Assembly (NCBI GenBank): GCA_024280265.1
Contig: JAJRQL010000230.1
Span: forward strand, 1-56,222
Length of the DNA stretch: 56,222 nucleotides
Direction: 5' to 3'
Source: Deltaproteobacteria bacterium
Lineage (GTDB): Bacteria; Desulfobacterota; Desulfobulbia; Desulfobulbales; Desulfocapsaceae
This document shows positions 26,131-34,742 of this stretch, one piece after another; the first letter of the stretch is position 1; each line of letters starts with the position of its first letter. The position numbers were made by a program, and so were the translations under genes. Under the pieces are notes generated by a model. That model was not told where the DNA came from and made no database searches. It saw nothing but the letters and a program-made list of their open reading frames with translations.

Positions 26131-26196
26131 GATTGATCATTCAGGTGTATCCTTGCCGCGATGCAGCAAGGATACACCTGTTTTTTTTGATCAATC
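26131..26196 (+). terminator. rpsO terminator/pnp leader hairpin with nested outer stem
   Basis: The inner part is a perfect 15-bp stem (26142-26156 with 26166-26180) with a nine-base loop and eight T at 26181-26188, a strong intrinsic terminator. Outside the T-run a second perfect 9-bp pair, GATTGATCA (26131-26139) with TGATCAATC (26188-26196), can extend the structure. It lies 37 bases before pnp. In E. coli a comparable rpsO-pnp region contains a terminator and an RNase III-cut leader hairpin that controls pnp; the parallel here is inferred. Confidence 0.85.
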
Positions 26197-26232
26197 AACC
26201 ATGCCGCAATAGGGCGGCTGGAGAGAATAGTT

Positions 26233-28305
26233 ATGTTTAAGAAAGTTGAAGTTGTTGTAGGTGGCAAAACCATTTCCGTAGAAACCGGAAAGGTTGCCAA
26301 ACAGGCAGATGGTTCAGTTATCCTGCAATATGGTGATACAGTTGTTCTGGTCACCGCAGTAGCTGGAAAAGAGAATAAACCGGAACTTGGTTTCCTGCCG
26401 CTCACCATTGAGTATCAGGAACGCATGGCTGCGGTTGGCAGGATTCCCGGTAATTATTTCCGTCGTGAAATCGGACGTCCAAGTGATCAGGAGGTTCTTA
26501 CCTGTCGTATCATTGATCGGCCCCTGCGCCCTCTGTTTGCAGATGGGTATTTTTCAGAAACCCAGATTATTGCCACCGTACTTTCAGCTGACCAGCAGAA
26601 TGATCCGGATGTCCTTGCATTAAACGGTGCCTCCTGTGCCCTCAGTATTTCAGATATTCCCTTTGAGGGCCCCATTGCCGGTGCTCGTGTAGGTTACATA
26701 GATGGTGAATATGTTCTGAATCCAACCAAGGATGAGCTTGAAAATTCCCGCATGGATATGATAGTTGCCTGTACAGACAAGGCTGTGACCATGGTGGAAG
26801 GAAAGGTAGACACCATGAGCGAAGAAGAGGTGTTGGATGCCATCTTCTATGTTTTTGAGGAAGTGCAGCCCCTGATTGATATGCAGAAAGACCTGCAGGG
26901 ATCAAATGGGAAAGAAAAACGCGTTGTTGAGCCTCTCCCTGTTAATGAGGAGCTTCTGGCAAATGTCCAGGAAATTGCAGCAGCTGGAATGGAGAAAGTA
27001 ATATCCACCGCTGATAAAATGGAACGTGGCCGGGTTTACGATGAGCTTAAGAAAAGTGTCATTGCAGAACTTGATCCCGAAGGTGAGAATGCCAAAGAGA
27101 TCGGCAACCTGCTTTCCGGATACAAAAAGAAAACCATGCGGGCCAAAATTGTAGATGAGGCTGTTCGCCTGGATGGTCGTACCTTTGACGAGGTTCGTCC
27201 AATCAGCAGTGAAGTAACCTACCTTCCGCAAACCCATGGCTCTGCACTGTTTACTCGTGGTGAGACCCAGGCAATGGTAACAGCCACTCTAGGCAGTCAG
27301 CGAGATGCCCAGCGTGTTGAGACTCTGCAGGGTGAAGATAATCGCCGCTTTATGGTCCATTACAACTTTCCTCCATACTGTGTTGGTGAAGCCCGTTTTC
27401 TCCGGGGACCATCCCGTCGCGATATTGGTCATGGAATGCTTGCACTGCGCGGACTTGAAGCGGTACTGCCCGATGAAGAGGACTTTCCGTACTCAATTCG
27501 TGTGGTATCTGAAATTATGGAATCAAACGGATCCTCATCCATGGCCACCGTCTGTGGTGGGAGCATGGCCATGATGGATGCCGGGGTTCCACTGAAGGCA
27601 CCTGTGTCAGGTATTGCCATGGGTCTTATCAAAGAAAATGACAAGGTTGTGATTCTTTCAGATATTCTTGGTGATGAAGATCACTTGGGAGACATGGATT
27701 TTAAAGTTGTTGGAACCACAGATGGAATCACCTCGCTACAGATGGACATTAAGATTGATGGTGTTGATCGTGAGATTATGGCGAGTGCCCTTTCTCAGGC
27801 CAGGGACGGTCGTATTCATATCCTTGGCGAAATGGCTAAGGGTATTGAGGCTTCAAGAACTGAGGTAGCAGAGCATGCTCCAAAATACTTCAGTTACAAG
27901 ATCAATACTGACAAGATTCGCGATATTATCGGACCTGGTGGAAAGATTATCAAGGAGATGTCTGCCTTCTACGATGCCACCATTGAGGTTGATGATTCCG
28001 GTCTTGTGAAAATGTTTACCAAGGACGGCAGCAAGGCTGATGTGCTCCTGAATAAGATCAAGGAAATGACAGCCACTGCTGAGGTTGGTAAAGTCTATAA
28101 GGGTACTGTGAAGACCATTAAGGATTTTGGCGCCTTTGTTGAGATTTTGCCCGGAACCGATGGCTTGGTTCATATTTCAGAGCTTGCCAACGAGCGTGTT
28201 GCCAAGGTGACTGATGTTCTGAAAGAGGGGCAGGAACTTGAGGTAAAAGTCCTTGAGGTTGATTCCCGGGGTCGTATCCGTTTGAGCCGTAAAGCACTGT
28301 TGTAA
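26233..28305 (+). CDS. pnp: Polyribonucleotide nucleotidyltransferase (PNPase)
   Basis: The 690-residue protein has the full PNPase order. The first RNase PH domain begins VEVVVGGKTISVETGK and contains FFR-type loop residues FRREIGRPSDQE. An all-helical linker follows, then the second RNase PH domain with the catalytic region FPYSIRVVSEIMESNGSSSM and GDEDHLGDMDFKV. A KH domain (IRDIIGPGGKIIKEMS, about 557-572) and an S1 domain (GKVYKGTVKTIKDFGAFVEI, about 619-638) complete it. It degrades RNA 3' to 5' by phosphorolysis. It is followed by its own terminator. Confidence 0.97.
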   Translation: MFKKVEVVVGGKTISVETGKVAKQADGSVILQYGDTVVLVTAVAGKENKPELGFLPLTIEYQERMAAVGRIPGNYFRREIGRPSDQEVLTCRIIDRPLRPLFADGYFSETQIIATVLSADQQNDPDVLALNGASCALSISDIPFEGPIAGARVGYIDGEYVLNPTKDELENSRMDMIVACTDKAVTMVEGKVDTMSEEEVLDAIFYVFEEVQPLIDMQKDLQGSNGKEKRVVEPLPVNEELLANVQEIAAAGMEKVISTADKMERGRVYDELKKSVIAELDPEGENAKEIGNLLSGYKKKTMRAKIVDEAVRLDGRTFDEVRPISSEVTYLPQTHGSALFTRGETQAMVTATLGSQRDAQRVETLQGEDNRRFMVHYNFPPYCVGEARFLRGPSRRDIGHGMLALRGLEAVLPDEEDFPYSIRVVSEIMESNGSSSMATVCGGSMAMMDAGVPLKAPVSGIAMGLIKENDKVVILSDILGDEDHLGDMDFKVVGTTDGITSLQMDIKIDGVDREIMASALSQARDGRIHILGEMAKGIEASRTEVAEHAPKYFSYKINTDKIRDIIGPGGKIIKEMSAFYDATIEVDDSGLVKMFTKDGSKADVLLNKIKEMTATAEVGKVYKGTVKTIKDFGAFVEILPGTDGLVHISELANERVAKVTDVLKEGQELEVKVLEVDSRGRIRLSRKALL

Positions 28306-28335
28306 GACTTGCGGTAAAGAACCTGAGTGCTTTGA

Positions 28336-28373
28336 GGGCTGTTCCAATTGTTTTTGGAGCAGCCCTTTTTTTA
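28336..28373 (+). terminator. Rho-independent terminator of pnp
   Basis: Stem GGGCTGTTCC (28336-28345) with GGAGCAGCCC (28356-28365), one G-U pair, then seven T. Its tail overlaps the stop codon of the convergent pseudouridine synthase gene. Confidence 0.85.
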
Positions 28374-29300
28374 TTTATCCAGGCTTTGGTTCAGGGGGAG
28401 GGTCGTTTCGGCAGCCTTTTGGGAAAGTGCAAGGCGGGCATAAAAAATACCAGGTACAGTCAGAGAAAAATCGAGTTCGAGGGATGGGACAGCAAGACGC
28501 TGTGAAAAGAGAAACATCTGCTGTTCTTCTACCCCTTCTTTTTTTCCGTATTTTCTATCTCCCACAATGGGATAACCATATCGAGCAAGTTGAACACGAA
28601 GCTGATGGGTCCTTCCGGTGTGCAACCTGGCATGCAGCAATGTTCGTTCTGGTCCATGTTCCAGCACCATAAATTCACTGATAGCCTCTTTTGCACCATT
28701 TTTATCATCCGGATGAACCCGCACCCTATCGGCCTCTTTTTTCAGGAAGTTCCTGAGAATAAAGTGATCTTTCTGTATGCTTCCCTCAACGAGTACGGCG
28801 TATTCCTTTTCAACATCATGTTGTCGAATCAGTGCCGAAAGCTTTCGTGCGGTCAGACGATTCCTGGCTCCCATAACAACACCTGATGTCATTTTATCGA
28901 TTCGGTGCACAAAACAGAACTGCGGATTTCCAGTGTGGCGGACGATTAGTTCCAGAAGTCCGTACTCATGGCGGCTACCACTGTGCATCACCATGCCAGC
29001 CGGTTTATTGCAAAGGATTATGTTTTCGTCCTGGTAAATGATTACCTGCTCCATCAGTCTCTGCTGTTGAGTGGAGAGTTTGATTATTTCTCTTGCAGCA
29101 GTGGGAGCTGAGGCTTCCCATACCCTTACAATGTCACCTTCCTGCAGCCTGTAGTTCTGTTTTTTTTTCTTCCGGTTTACTTTGACATTTCCTTTGCGTA
29201 TCATTTTGAAGATGCCAGATAAGGGGATTTCCCGATACGTTTTTTTGAGGAACCTGTCGAGTCTGACATTATGAAAGTCCTGGTTTATGGTAAATTCCAT
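28371..29300 (-). CDS. RluA-family pseudouridine synthase (RluC/RluD type)
   Basis: The protein has an N-terminal S4 RNA-binding domain (VRLDRFLKKTYREIPLSGIFKMIRKGNVKVN) and the RluA catalytic domain with CNKPAGMVMHSGS, the catalytic Asp in HRIDKMTSG, and LLHARLHTGRTHQLRVQLA. It modifies uridines, probably in 23S rRNA. I chose the ATG at 29300 (MEFTINQDFHNVRLD), giving 309 residues; an upstream ATG at 29375 would add 25 residues that do not look like the family and has no ribosome site. The rRNA position it modifies cannot be told. Confidence 0.88.
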   Translation of the reverse strand: MEFTINQDFHNVRLDRFLKKTYREIPLSGIFKMIRKGNVKVNRKKKKQNYRLQEGDIVRVWEASAPTAAREIIKLSTQQQRLMEQVIIYQDENIILCNKPAGMVMHSGSRHEYGLLELIVRHTGNPQFCFVHRIDKMTSGVVMGARNRLTARKLSALIRQHDVEKEYAVLVEGSIQKDHFILRNFLKKEADRVRVHPDDKNGAKEAISEFMVLEHGPERTLLHARLHTGRTHQLRVQLARYGYPIVGDRKYGKKEGVEEQQMFLFSQRLAVPSLELDFSLTVPGIFYARLALSQKAAETTLPLNQSLDK

Positions 29301-29427
29301 GAAGAAGTCCGCTTGAGTTGTGGTGAAAGGTACTGGAGATGGCTGATTTGTACCTTTTTGGAAGATACTTGGCAATGTTAATTGTTGTTTTTATGGCCTC
29401 ATCTCAAGAGATCAGGTATGGTATTGC

Positions 29428-29889
29428 ATGGATCAAAAAGAGATAACAGTCAATATAAGCTGGTTGAATCCAGAGGAGAGCAAAGATCTTTCCCTGCCCG
29501 CATATCAGTCCACGCTGGCTGCAGGAATGGATATTTCTGCAGCCGTTAAGGAACCTTATGTCCTGGATCCAGGCGAGATTTACCTGTTTCCCAGTGGATT
29601 TTGTGTAGCCATCCCATCTGGCTATGAAATTCAGATACGACCAAGAAGTGGCCTTGCGGTAAAGCATGGTGTCACCATAATAAACAGCCCCGGAACCATT
29701 GATGCTGATTACAGGGGAGAGCTGCGGGTGGCCCTCATTAATCTTGGAAAAACTGCGTTCACTATTAATCGTGGTGATCGTATTGCCCAGATGGTTCTGG
29801 CCCCTGTGATACAGGCGCAATTGAACGTTACCTTAACTCTTGACGAGACAGAGCGTGGCAGTGGTGGTTTTGGGCACACAGGGATCTGA
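29428..29889 (+). CDS. dut: dUTP pyrophosphatase
   Basis: The 153-residue protein has the five trimeric dUTPase motifs in order: AGMDISAA (about 32-39), [25 protein letters not shown] with the catalytic Asp, RIAQMV and the C-terminal [10 protein letters not shown] arm. It hydrolyses dUTP to dUMP, protecting DNA from uracil and supplying thymidylate synthesis. The downstream broken beta-lactamase-fold gene starts 16 bases after its stop, indicating a two-gene unit. Confidence 0.95.
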   Translation: MDQKEITVNISWLNPEESKDLSLPAYQSTLAAGMDISAAVKEPYVLDPGEIYLFPSGFCVAIPSGYEIQIRPRSGLAVKHGVTIINSPGTIDADYRGELRVALINLGKTAFTINRGDRIAQMVLAPVIQAQLNVTLTLDETERGSGGFGHTGI

Positions 29890-29905
29890 GGGGTAGTAAT
29901 CAACT

Positions 29906-30676
29906 ATGTATTTTTCGGTTCTTGGTTCAGGCAGTAAAGGGAACGCTCTCTATATTGAATCTGGAAGCACCTCTATTCTCATCGATGCCGGCTTTTCTGG
30001 TAAAGAGATAGCTAGAAGAATGGCCATCCACGGTAAGACTCCTGAAAATCTCACCGGGCTTTTTCTTACCCATTAGCATGGTGATCATATTTCAGGTGCA
30101 GGAGTTATTTCAAGGCGTTGTAGGATTCCCGTTCATGCTAATGAAGGAACCTTTCGTGGCAGTGACAAAAAAGTAGGAAAGCTCCACAAAAGAATGGAAT
30201 TTGAAACCGGAAAAGCAGTGGTGCTGCAGGATCTTGAGATTCGTTCATTCAGGATTTCCCATGATACCAGAGACCCTGTGGGATTTCTGGTCAGTGATGG
30301 CAATGTCTGTCTTGCCCTGTGTACTGACACCGGCAAGGTTTCCCAGCTTGTTGCCAGCAGACTGAGCGGATGTGATGCCGTGATTCTGGAATTTAATCAT
30401 GATCCTTTGATGTTGAAACAGGGGCCTTATCCATTTTCACTGCAGCAGCGGGTTCGTTCCAGCCAGGGACATCTAGCAAATGAAGATGCAGCATCTTTTC
30501 TACAAACGCTCCTGCATGACAGAATGCAGTGTATCGTTCTTGCCCATTTAAGTGAAACAAACAATACTCACCATCTTGCGTTGAAGAGTGCTGAGTCTGT
30601 GGTTCATCCGGAGCAGCGTGGGTGCCTTCGTGTTGCTTGCCAGTCAAACCCCACTGAATTGTTTGAACTTCCATGA
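29906..30676 (+). pseudogene. YycJ/WalJ-like metallo-beta-lactamase-fold exonuclease with in-frame amber codon at 57
   Basis: The frame begins MYFSVLGSGSKGNALYIESG, typical of the YycJ group. It runs to FLTH at codon 56, meets TAG at 30074-30076 and continues without another stop for 199 codons. The stop falls inside the metal-binding motif HxHxDH (H56, stop, H58, G59, D60, H61), where relatives usually have Glu. The later part is well preserved: FRISHDTRDPVGF, CTDTGK, LEFNHD and VLAHLSETNNTHHLA. A single base change (GAG or CAG to TAG) explains it. It may be a fresh null mutation, a sequencing error or a suppressed codon. Intact relatives are DNA exonucleases linked to repair and cell-wall control. 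Confidence 0.8.
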
Positions 30677-31013
30677 CTTTGTCTTAGGTTGCTCCGTGGT
30701 CCTTTTTTTACTTGACCCGGTCTTTTTTTTCATTTTAACCTGTATTGTTTTTATAACCAGATGGCTCGCTGCCTGTTCTCTATCTCCCATCAAAGATACA
30801 AGAACGGGATGAATTCAGGGAGCCATCCTGTAGAAGGAATGAGGCTGGCTTGTGTATGATATGTGGCCATATCTGACCACCCTACCCTGGTGGTTACAGC
30901 AGAGCCATCATGGGTGGATTATGTCTTTCCATATAATGGGGCCGGAACAGTTCTGGGTTTGTAAAGGTGAGTTACGATGGAAATCAGTGAAACAGCATGT
31001 ACATGGAGATTGG
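30677..31013. other. 337-bp gap between convergent genes
   Basis: Nothing firmly recognised. A T-rich stretch at 30700-30750 and two small stems (GATAT/ATATC near 30857 and ACCACC/GGTGGT near 30877) are the only structures seen; neither has a clear T-tract. Confidence 0.4.
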
Positions 31014-31355
31014 TCAGGAGGGAAGTCTGATCTGTTTCTCTTTGTCTAGTTTGGGGTTCTTCTTATAGAGCAAGATAGTTTTTCCAATGATCTGGACCAG
31101 ACTGCTTTCGCTGCTGGTTGAGAGTGTCTCCGCGGTTTCCTGCCTGGAGACGGGGCTGCTTTTTCCGACCTTTACTTTAATCAGTTCGTGGCGTCCCAGC
31201 TCAAGTAATGTTGCTGTAATGATTTTTTCACCAAGGCCTTCTTTTCCAATGGAGACAACGGGACTCAGGCTGTGACCCAGACCCTTGAGGAATTTCTTCT
31301 GTTTGGATGTCAGTTGTGGGCCGGCTTTCTTTTTGTCTGTGCTCTGTTCGTTCAT
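31014..31355 (-). CDS. yhbY: YhbY/CRM-domain RNA-binding protein
   Basis: The 113-residue protein contains the CRM fold: LTSKQKKFLKGLGHSLSPVVSIGKEGL (about 15-41), TATLLELGRHELIKVKV and SLVQIIGKTILLYKKNPK, the usual YhbY landmarks. Members associate with pre-50S ribosomal particles. A charged N-terminal extension of about 13 residues and a basic tail are additions. It lies 62 bases downstream of the TraB-family gene on the same strand. Confidence 0.9.
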   Translation of the reverse strand: MNEQSTDKKKAGPQLTSKQKKFLKGLGHSLSPVVSIGKEGLGEKIITATLLELGRHELIKVKVGKSSPVSRQETAETLSTSSESSLVQIIGKTILLYKKNPKLDKEKQIRLPS

Positions 31356-31417
31356 GTTCGTTTATTGTATTTTGTAATGGTTTACGTGATGTTATGTAGG
31401 TTTATGTAAGTAATGGC

Positions 31418-32614
31418 TTAGCTGATAAGATTTTTAATGATCTCATAACCTCCCACATAGGTTCCAATAGAAGAGCCAAAGCCAGTGAAGAGAAAGACCA
31501 GAAAAAGTCGTAATAGCTTGTTTTTCCACCATCCTTTTATGGTTCCCATATCCTCCCCAACGGTTTCAAATTCGCGAACTACAGGGGGGGTGCGCATTAC
31601 CTGGATAAATGCCGCAACGTATCCGGCACCTATAACAGGTGTCAGGCTTGTGATAGGGGCAGCCGCAAAAGCTCCAATGACTGTTAAAGGGTTGGCAAAG
31701 GCAAGTACGCCGCCAATGGCTGATGGGATGCCGTTGGCAAGAATCCAGTAGAGCAGATTGGCACCGGCATCGGTTATTCCCTTCTGTATGCCAATGGTGA
31801 CTAGCGAGCCAATGATAAGGATAGGGATGGACCAGCCAAGAAGTTTCCAGACTTTTGAGATGGGTGGAATGGTGTTGATATCTTCGAGCTCATTGCTGTG
31901 GTCTACATTAATCAGTTTTTTGATACCTTCCACGTGACCTGCTCCAACCACGGCAACCAGACGTTTACCTGTGGCTGCTTTTATTTTCTCTGAGAGGTAA
32001 ATATCACGTTCGTCGATGAGAACTCTCTTGACATCGGGTAGTGCCTCCCCCATTTCATCCATCAGGTCTGAGAGGACATCTTTCTGTTTCATTTCAGCCA
32101 ATTTTTCTTCGCTGATTTCTGTTGAATCAAAAAGTGAGGAAAAAAGGGTGACCAGTAGATAGCCTTTTTTGAAAAAGCCGGTGGATTTCCATGCCCGGCG
32201 CAAGGTGATCCGGACATCCCGATCACAAAGTTCAATAGGAATATCATGGGCTTTGGCTGTCTCAGCAGCTTTGAGGAGCTCGGCTCCCGGTTTAATACCA
32301 AGCTGGTTTCCCAGTTTTTTCTGGTATGAAGCCATGAGCAGATTGATCATAAGAGTGGAGAGCTGCTTATCTTTGATGATCTGTTTCAAATCCAGGGATT
32401 GCCACTTTTTTTTCTGAGTAAGGGCCTGGTAGCGTTTTTCATCAAGTTCAATGCAGACACAGTCAGGTTTTTCCCGGCTGATGATCTCTTCCACAAGGGT
32501 AACTGACTCCTGTGATATATGGGCGGTGCCGATGAGGAGAATGGTCTTTTCTCCATAGATAATGGTGTGGACATCTGCTGAGAATTCAGGGGGGAGTGGT
32601 TCTGGATTTGTCAT
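31418..32614 (-). CDS. TraB/PrgY family membrane protein
   Basis: The 398-residue protein has the TraB domain motifs: LLIGTAHISQESVTLVEE (about 26-43), CIELDEKRYQAL, IDERDIYLSEKI and AVVGAGHVEGIKKL. About four hydrophobic segments follow in the C-terminal 150 residues (near 248-265, 278-292, 296-330 and 370-390). In Enterococcus, PrgY of this family blocks peptide pheromone; a protease-like fold has been suggested. Its role in Gram-negative anaerobes is unknown. Confidence 0.85.
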   Translation of the reverse strand: MTNPEPLPPEFSADVHTIIYGEKTILLIGTAHISQESVTLVEEIISREKPDCVCIELDEKRYQALTQKKKWQSLDLKQIIKDKQLSTLMINLLMASYQKKLGNQLGIKPGAELLKAAETAKAHDIPIELCDRDVRITLRRAWKSTGFFKKGYLLVTLFSSLFDSTEISEEKLAEMKQKDVLSDLMDEMGEALPDVKRVLIDERDIYLSEKIKAATGKRLVAVVGAGHVEGIKKLINVDHSNELEDINTIPPISKVWKLLGWSIPILIIGSLVTIGIQKGITDAGANLLYWILANGIPSAIGGVLAFANPLTVIGAFAAAPITSLTPVIGAGYVAAFIQVMRTPPVVREFETVGEDMGTIKGWWKNKLLRLFLVFLFTGFGSSIGTYVGGYEIIKNLIS

Positions 32615-32763
32615 TGTATTATCAATATAAAATAAGGATTTTGAGATTTTGTTGTCGGGGGGGGCAGTCTCGTACCCTGATCGACTGTGCTTCTTTTAAA
32701 AGGGGAGCCTTAGTATGATGATTGGGGGGGAGTAAATTTCCAGTCAGTACCCATCACAGCCTG

Positions 32764-34482
32764 TCAGACATTTCTGACTTTGAGTTTTATGCCGGGATGG
32801 ATCCGGTTGGATTTAAGTTTGTTCCATGCTTTGAGTTGCTTGGTGGAGAGGTTGAATTTCCGGGCAATTGCCCAGAGAGAGTCTCCTTGGCGAACCTGAT
32901 ACCAGCTGACCTGGGTGACAACAGGCCGGGGGTTATTGTCGGTGACAGAATGTTTTTTCTGTTCGGCCAAAGTAATAACTGCTGAAAGAGTATCCGGGGC
33001 GGTGGTGACCTTGGGGGCTCGGTCTTTCTTTTCGGTAATGGTTATGGTCTTACCAGCCCCTTCAATATAAAGAGCCAGTTGCTGCCCGGCACGAATTTTG
33101 TGAACACTTTTGAGTCCGTTCCAGTTGACAATCAAGCTGACAGGAACATTGTATGATCTGGCAATCTTTGATAGTGTTTCCCCCGGGTTAATTGTGTGGA
33201 GGATGAGATCGTTTGCTGCTATACGCTGCTCTTCGCCTTTGTTTATCAGGCGGTATTTGGTGGTGCTGTAGGGTATTCGCAGGTGCTTCCCCGCAAGGAG
33301 TTCGTTGCTGCGCAAGTTATTGACTTTCAGCAGAGTTGTTTTGTTGATATTGTACCGTTTACAGATTTTGGACAGGCTGTCCCCCTTTCTGATCACATGA
33401 GTCTTGTAACCGGTACTCACGACACTATTGAGTCGAGGCAAGTTGGTTTTGGCGAGTTCTGTGGTTCCGGGGGGAATCTGAACATTGTAATGACCCTTGT
33501 TTAGCGGGGTTTTTCCTGTCTTCAGTTCCTGGTTGAGCTTCTTGATAACCTTGCTGTCAACGTTGCAGATAAGAGCAACTGCATCCAGGCTGAACCCCGG
33601 TCCAACGCGGAGGGTTTCATACTCCAGCGGTTTTTGATATTTGATGTTGGTAAAACCGTATTGCTCCGGATTCTTGGCTATGAGGATTGCTGCAATGAGT
33701 TTGGGGACATAACGTTTTGTCTCCAGCTGCAGATAGCGGTGCTGAGCCAGGCTCCAGAAATCATCAGCCTTGTAGCGTTTCAGACCACGTCTGATTTTGC
33801 CGGGTCCGGCATTATATCCGGCAACGGCAAGGTGCCAGTCACCAAAATCCGCATAAAGGTCTGAGAGAAAGGAGACGGCAGCGCGGGTTGATTTCTCTGA
33901 ATGACGACGTTCATCAACATATTGGTCAATCCGCAGATTATACTGCTTGCCGGTTCCCTTGATGAACTGCCAGAGTCCGACGGCTTTTGCTCTGGAATAG
34001 GCCCGCTGGTTAAATCCACTTTCAATCATCGCCAAGTAGGCAAGATCTTCGGGAAGACCTGCATCGCGTAGTTCTTTCTGGAACATGGGGAGATATTTTC
34101 CCGAACGTTCAAGCCAGCGGCGGAAGGTCTTTTTCTGCCTGTTCTGGAAGATATCCAGGTATGCTTCGACCTGTTTGTTTATGACAATCGGGAAATCGTA
34201 GGTGGTTTCCTCTTCTTTAGCGCTGAAAACCAGTTGGTCATTTTCAGGATGCCATGTCCCTGTACGTCGCAGTATTTCAAGCTCCTCTGTCAGGCACTGC
34301 TCCGTTTCTGTTTCGACTAGAAGCAGTTCCGGGTCGGTGGAGAGTGAGCTGACAGGAGAGGCAATGTCGTCGCTGGGCAGAGGGTATAAAACAGCAGTGT
34401 TCTGGTTGCTGCAAGAAGTGAGAGCCAGCAGAGTCAGGCTTACCCAGAAAGTTTGAAATAAAAAAGATGAGATTCGCAACAT
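32764..34482 (-). CDS. mltD: MltD-type membrane-bound lytic murein transglycosylase with three LysM domains
   Basis: I start the gene at the ATG at 34482, which gives a lipoprotein signal peptide MLRISSFLFQTF...LALTSC with a lipobox Cys; the longer frame to 34596 would hide it. The 572-residue protein has an SLT domain (LAYLAMIESGFNQRAYSRAKAVGLWQFI-type, catalytic Glu in MIESGF; VAGYNAGPGKIRRG later). Three LysM repeats follow, starting HVIRKGDSLSKIC, HTINPGETLSKIA and YQVRQGDSLWAIA. It cleaves peptidoglycan glycan strands with formation of anhydromuramic ends. It is divergent from the large penicillin-binding protein at 34743, so both may respond to wall growth. Confidence 0.9.
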   Translation of the reverse strand: MLRISSFLFQTFWVSLTLLALTSCSNQNTAVLYPLPSDDIASPVSSLSTDPELLLVETETEQCLTEELEILRRTGTWHPENDQLVFSAKEEETTYDFPIVINKQVEAYLDIFQNRQKKTFRRWLERSGKYLPMFQKELRDAGLPEDLAYLAMIESGFNQRAYSRAKAVGLWQFIKGTGKQYNLRIDQYVDERRHSEKSTRAAVSFLSDLYADFGDWHLAVAGYNAGPGKIRRGLKRYKADDFWSLAQHRYLQLETKRYVPKLIAAILIAKNPEQYGFTNIKYQKPLEYETLRVGPGFSLDAVALICNVDSKVIKKLNQELKTGKTPLNKGHYNVQIPPGTTELAKTNLPRLNSVVSTGYKTHVIRKGDSLSKICKRYNINKTTLLKVNNLRSNELLAGKHLRIPYSTTKYRLINKGEEQRIAANDLILHTINPGETLSKIARSYNVPVSLIVNWNGLKSVHKIRAGQQLALYIEGAGKTITITEKKDRAPKVTTAPDTLSAVITLAEQKKHSVTDNNPRPVVTQVSWYQVRQGDSLWAIARKFNLSTKQLKAWNKLKSNRIHPGIKLKVRNV

Positions 34483-34742
34483 AAAAGTATTAGTAAAGTA
34501 AGGGGGAAGTAGGAATATATGAGTATGATGCAAATTGTTTAAATTTTTCTGACAGAGTGAATGCATCCTTGAGGTATATGTATGAAAACGGTACAATCCT
34601 ATAAACCATAACAGTTAAACTCGAAGCAGCTATAAATTGCAACAAAAAATAGTGGCTTGGGGTTTCAATAAACAGCCATTTTCACTGCGTTAGCACTGGA
34701 ATATTTCCTGGAGAAATTGAGGAGGTTTCACGTGTTTTTCTT

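Noticed and set aside
30074-30076. Pyrrolysine at the amber codon of the YycJ-like gene
   Set aside because: TAG also ends ordinary genes here (for example rpsO and infB), the position normally holds Glu, and no pyl genes are in the window; a mutation or read error is simpler.
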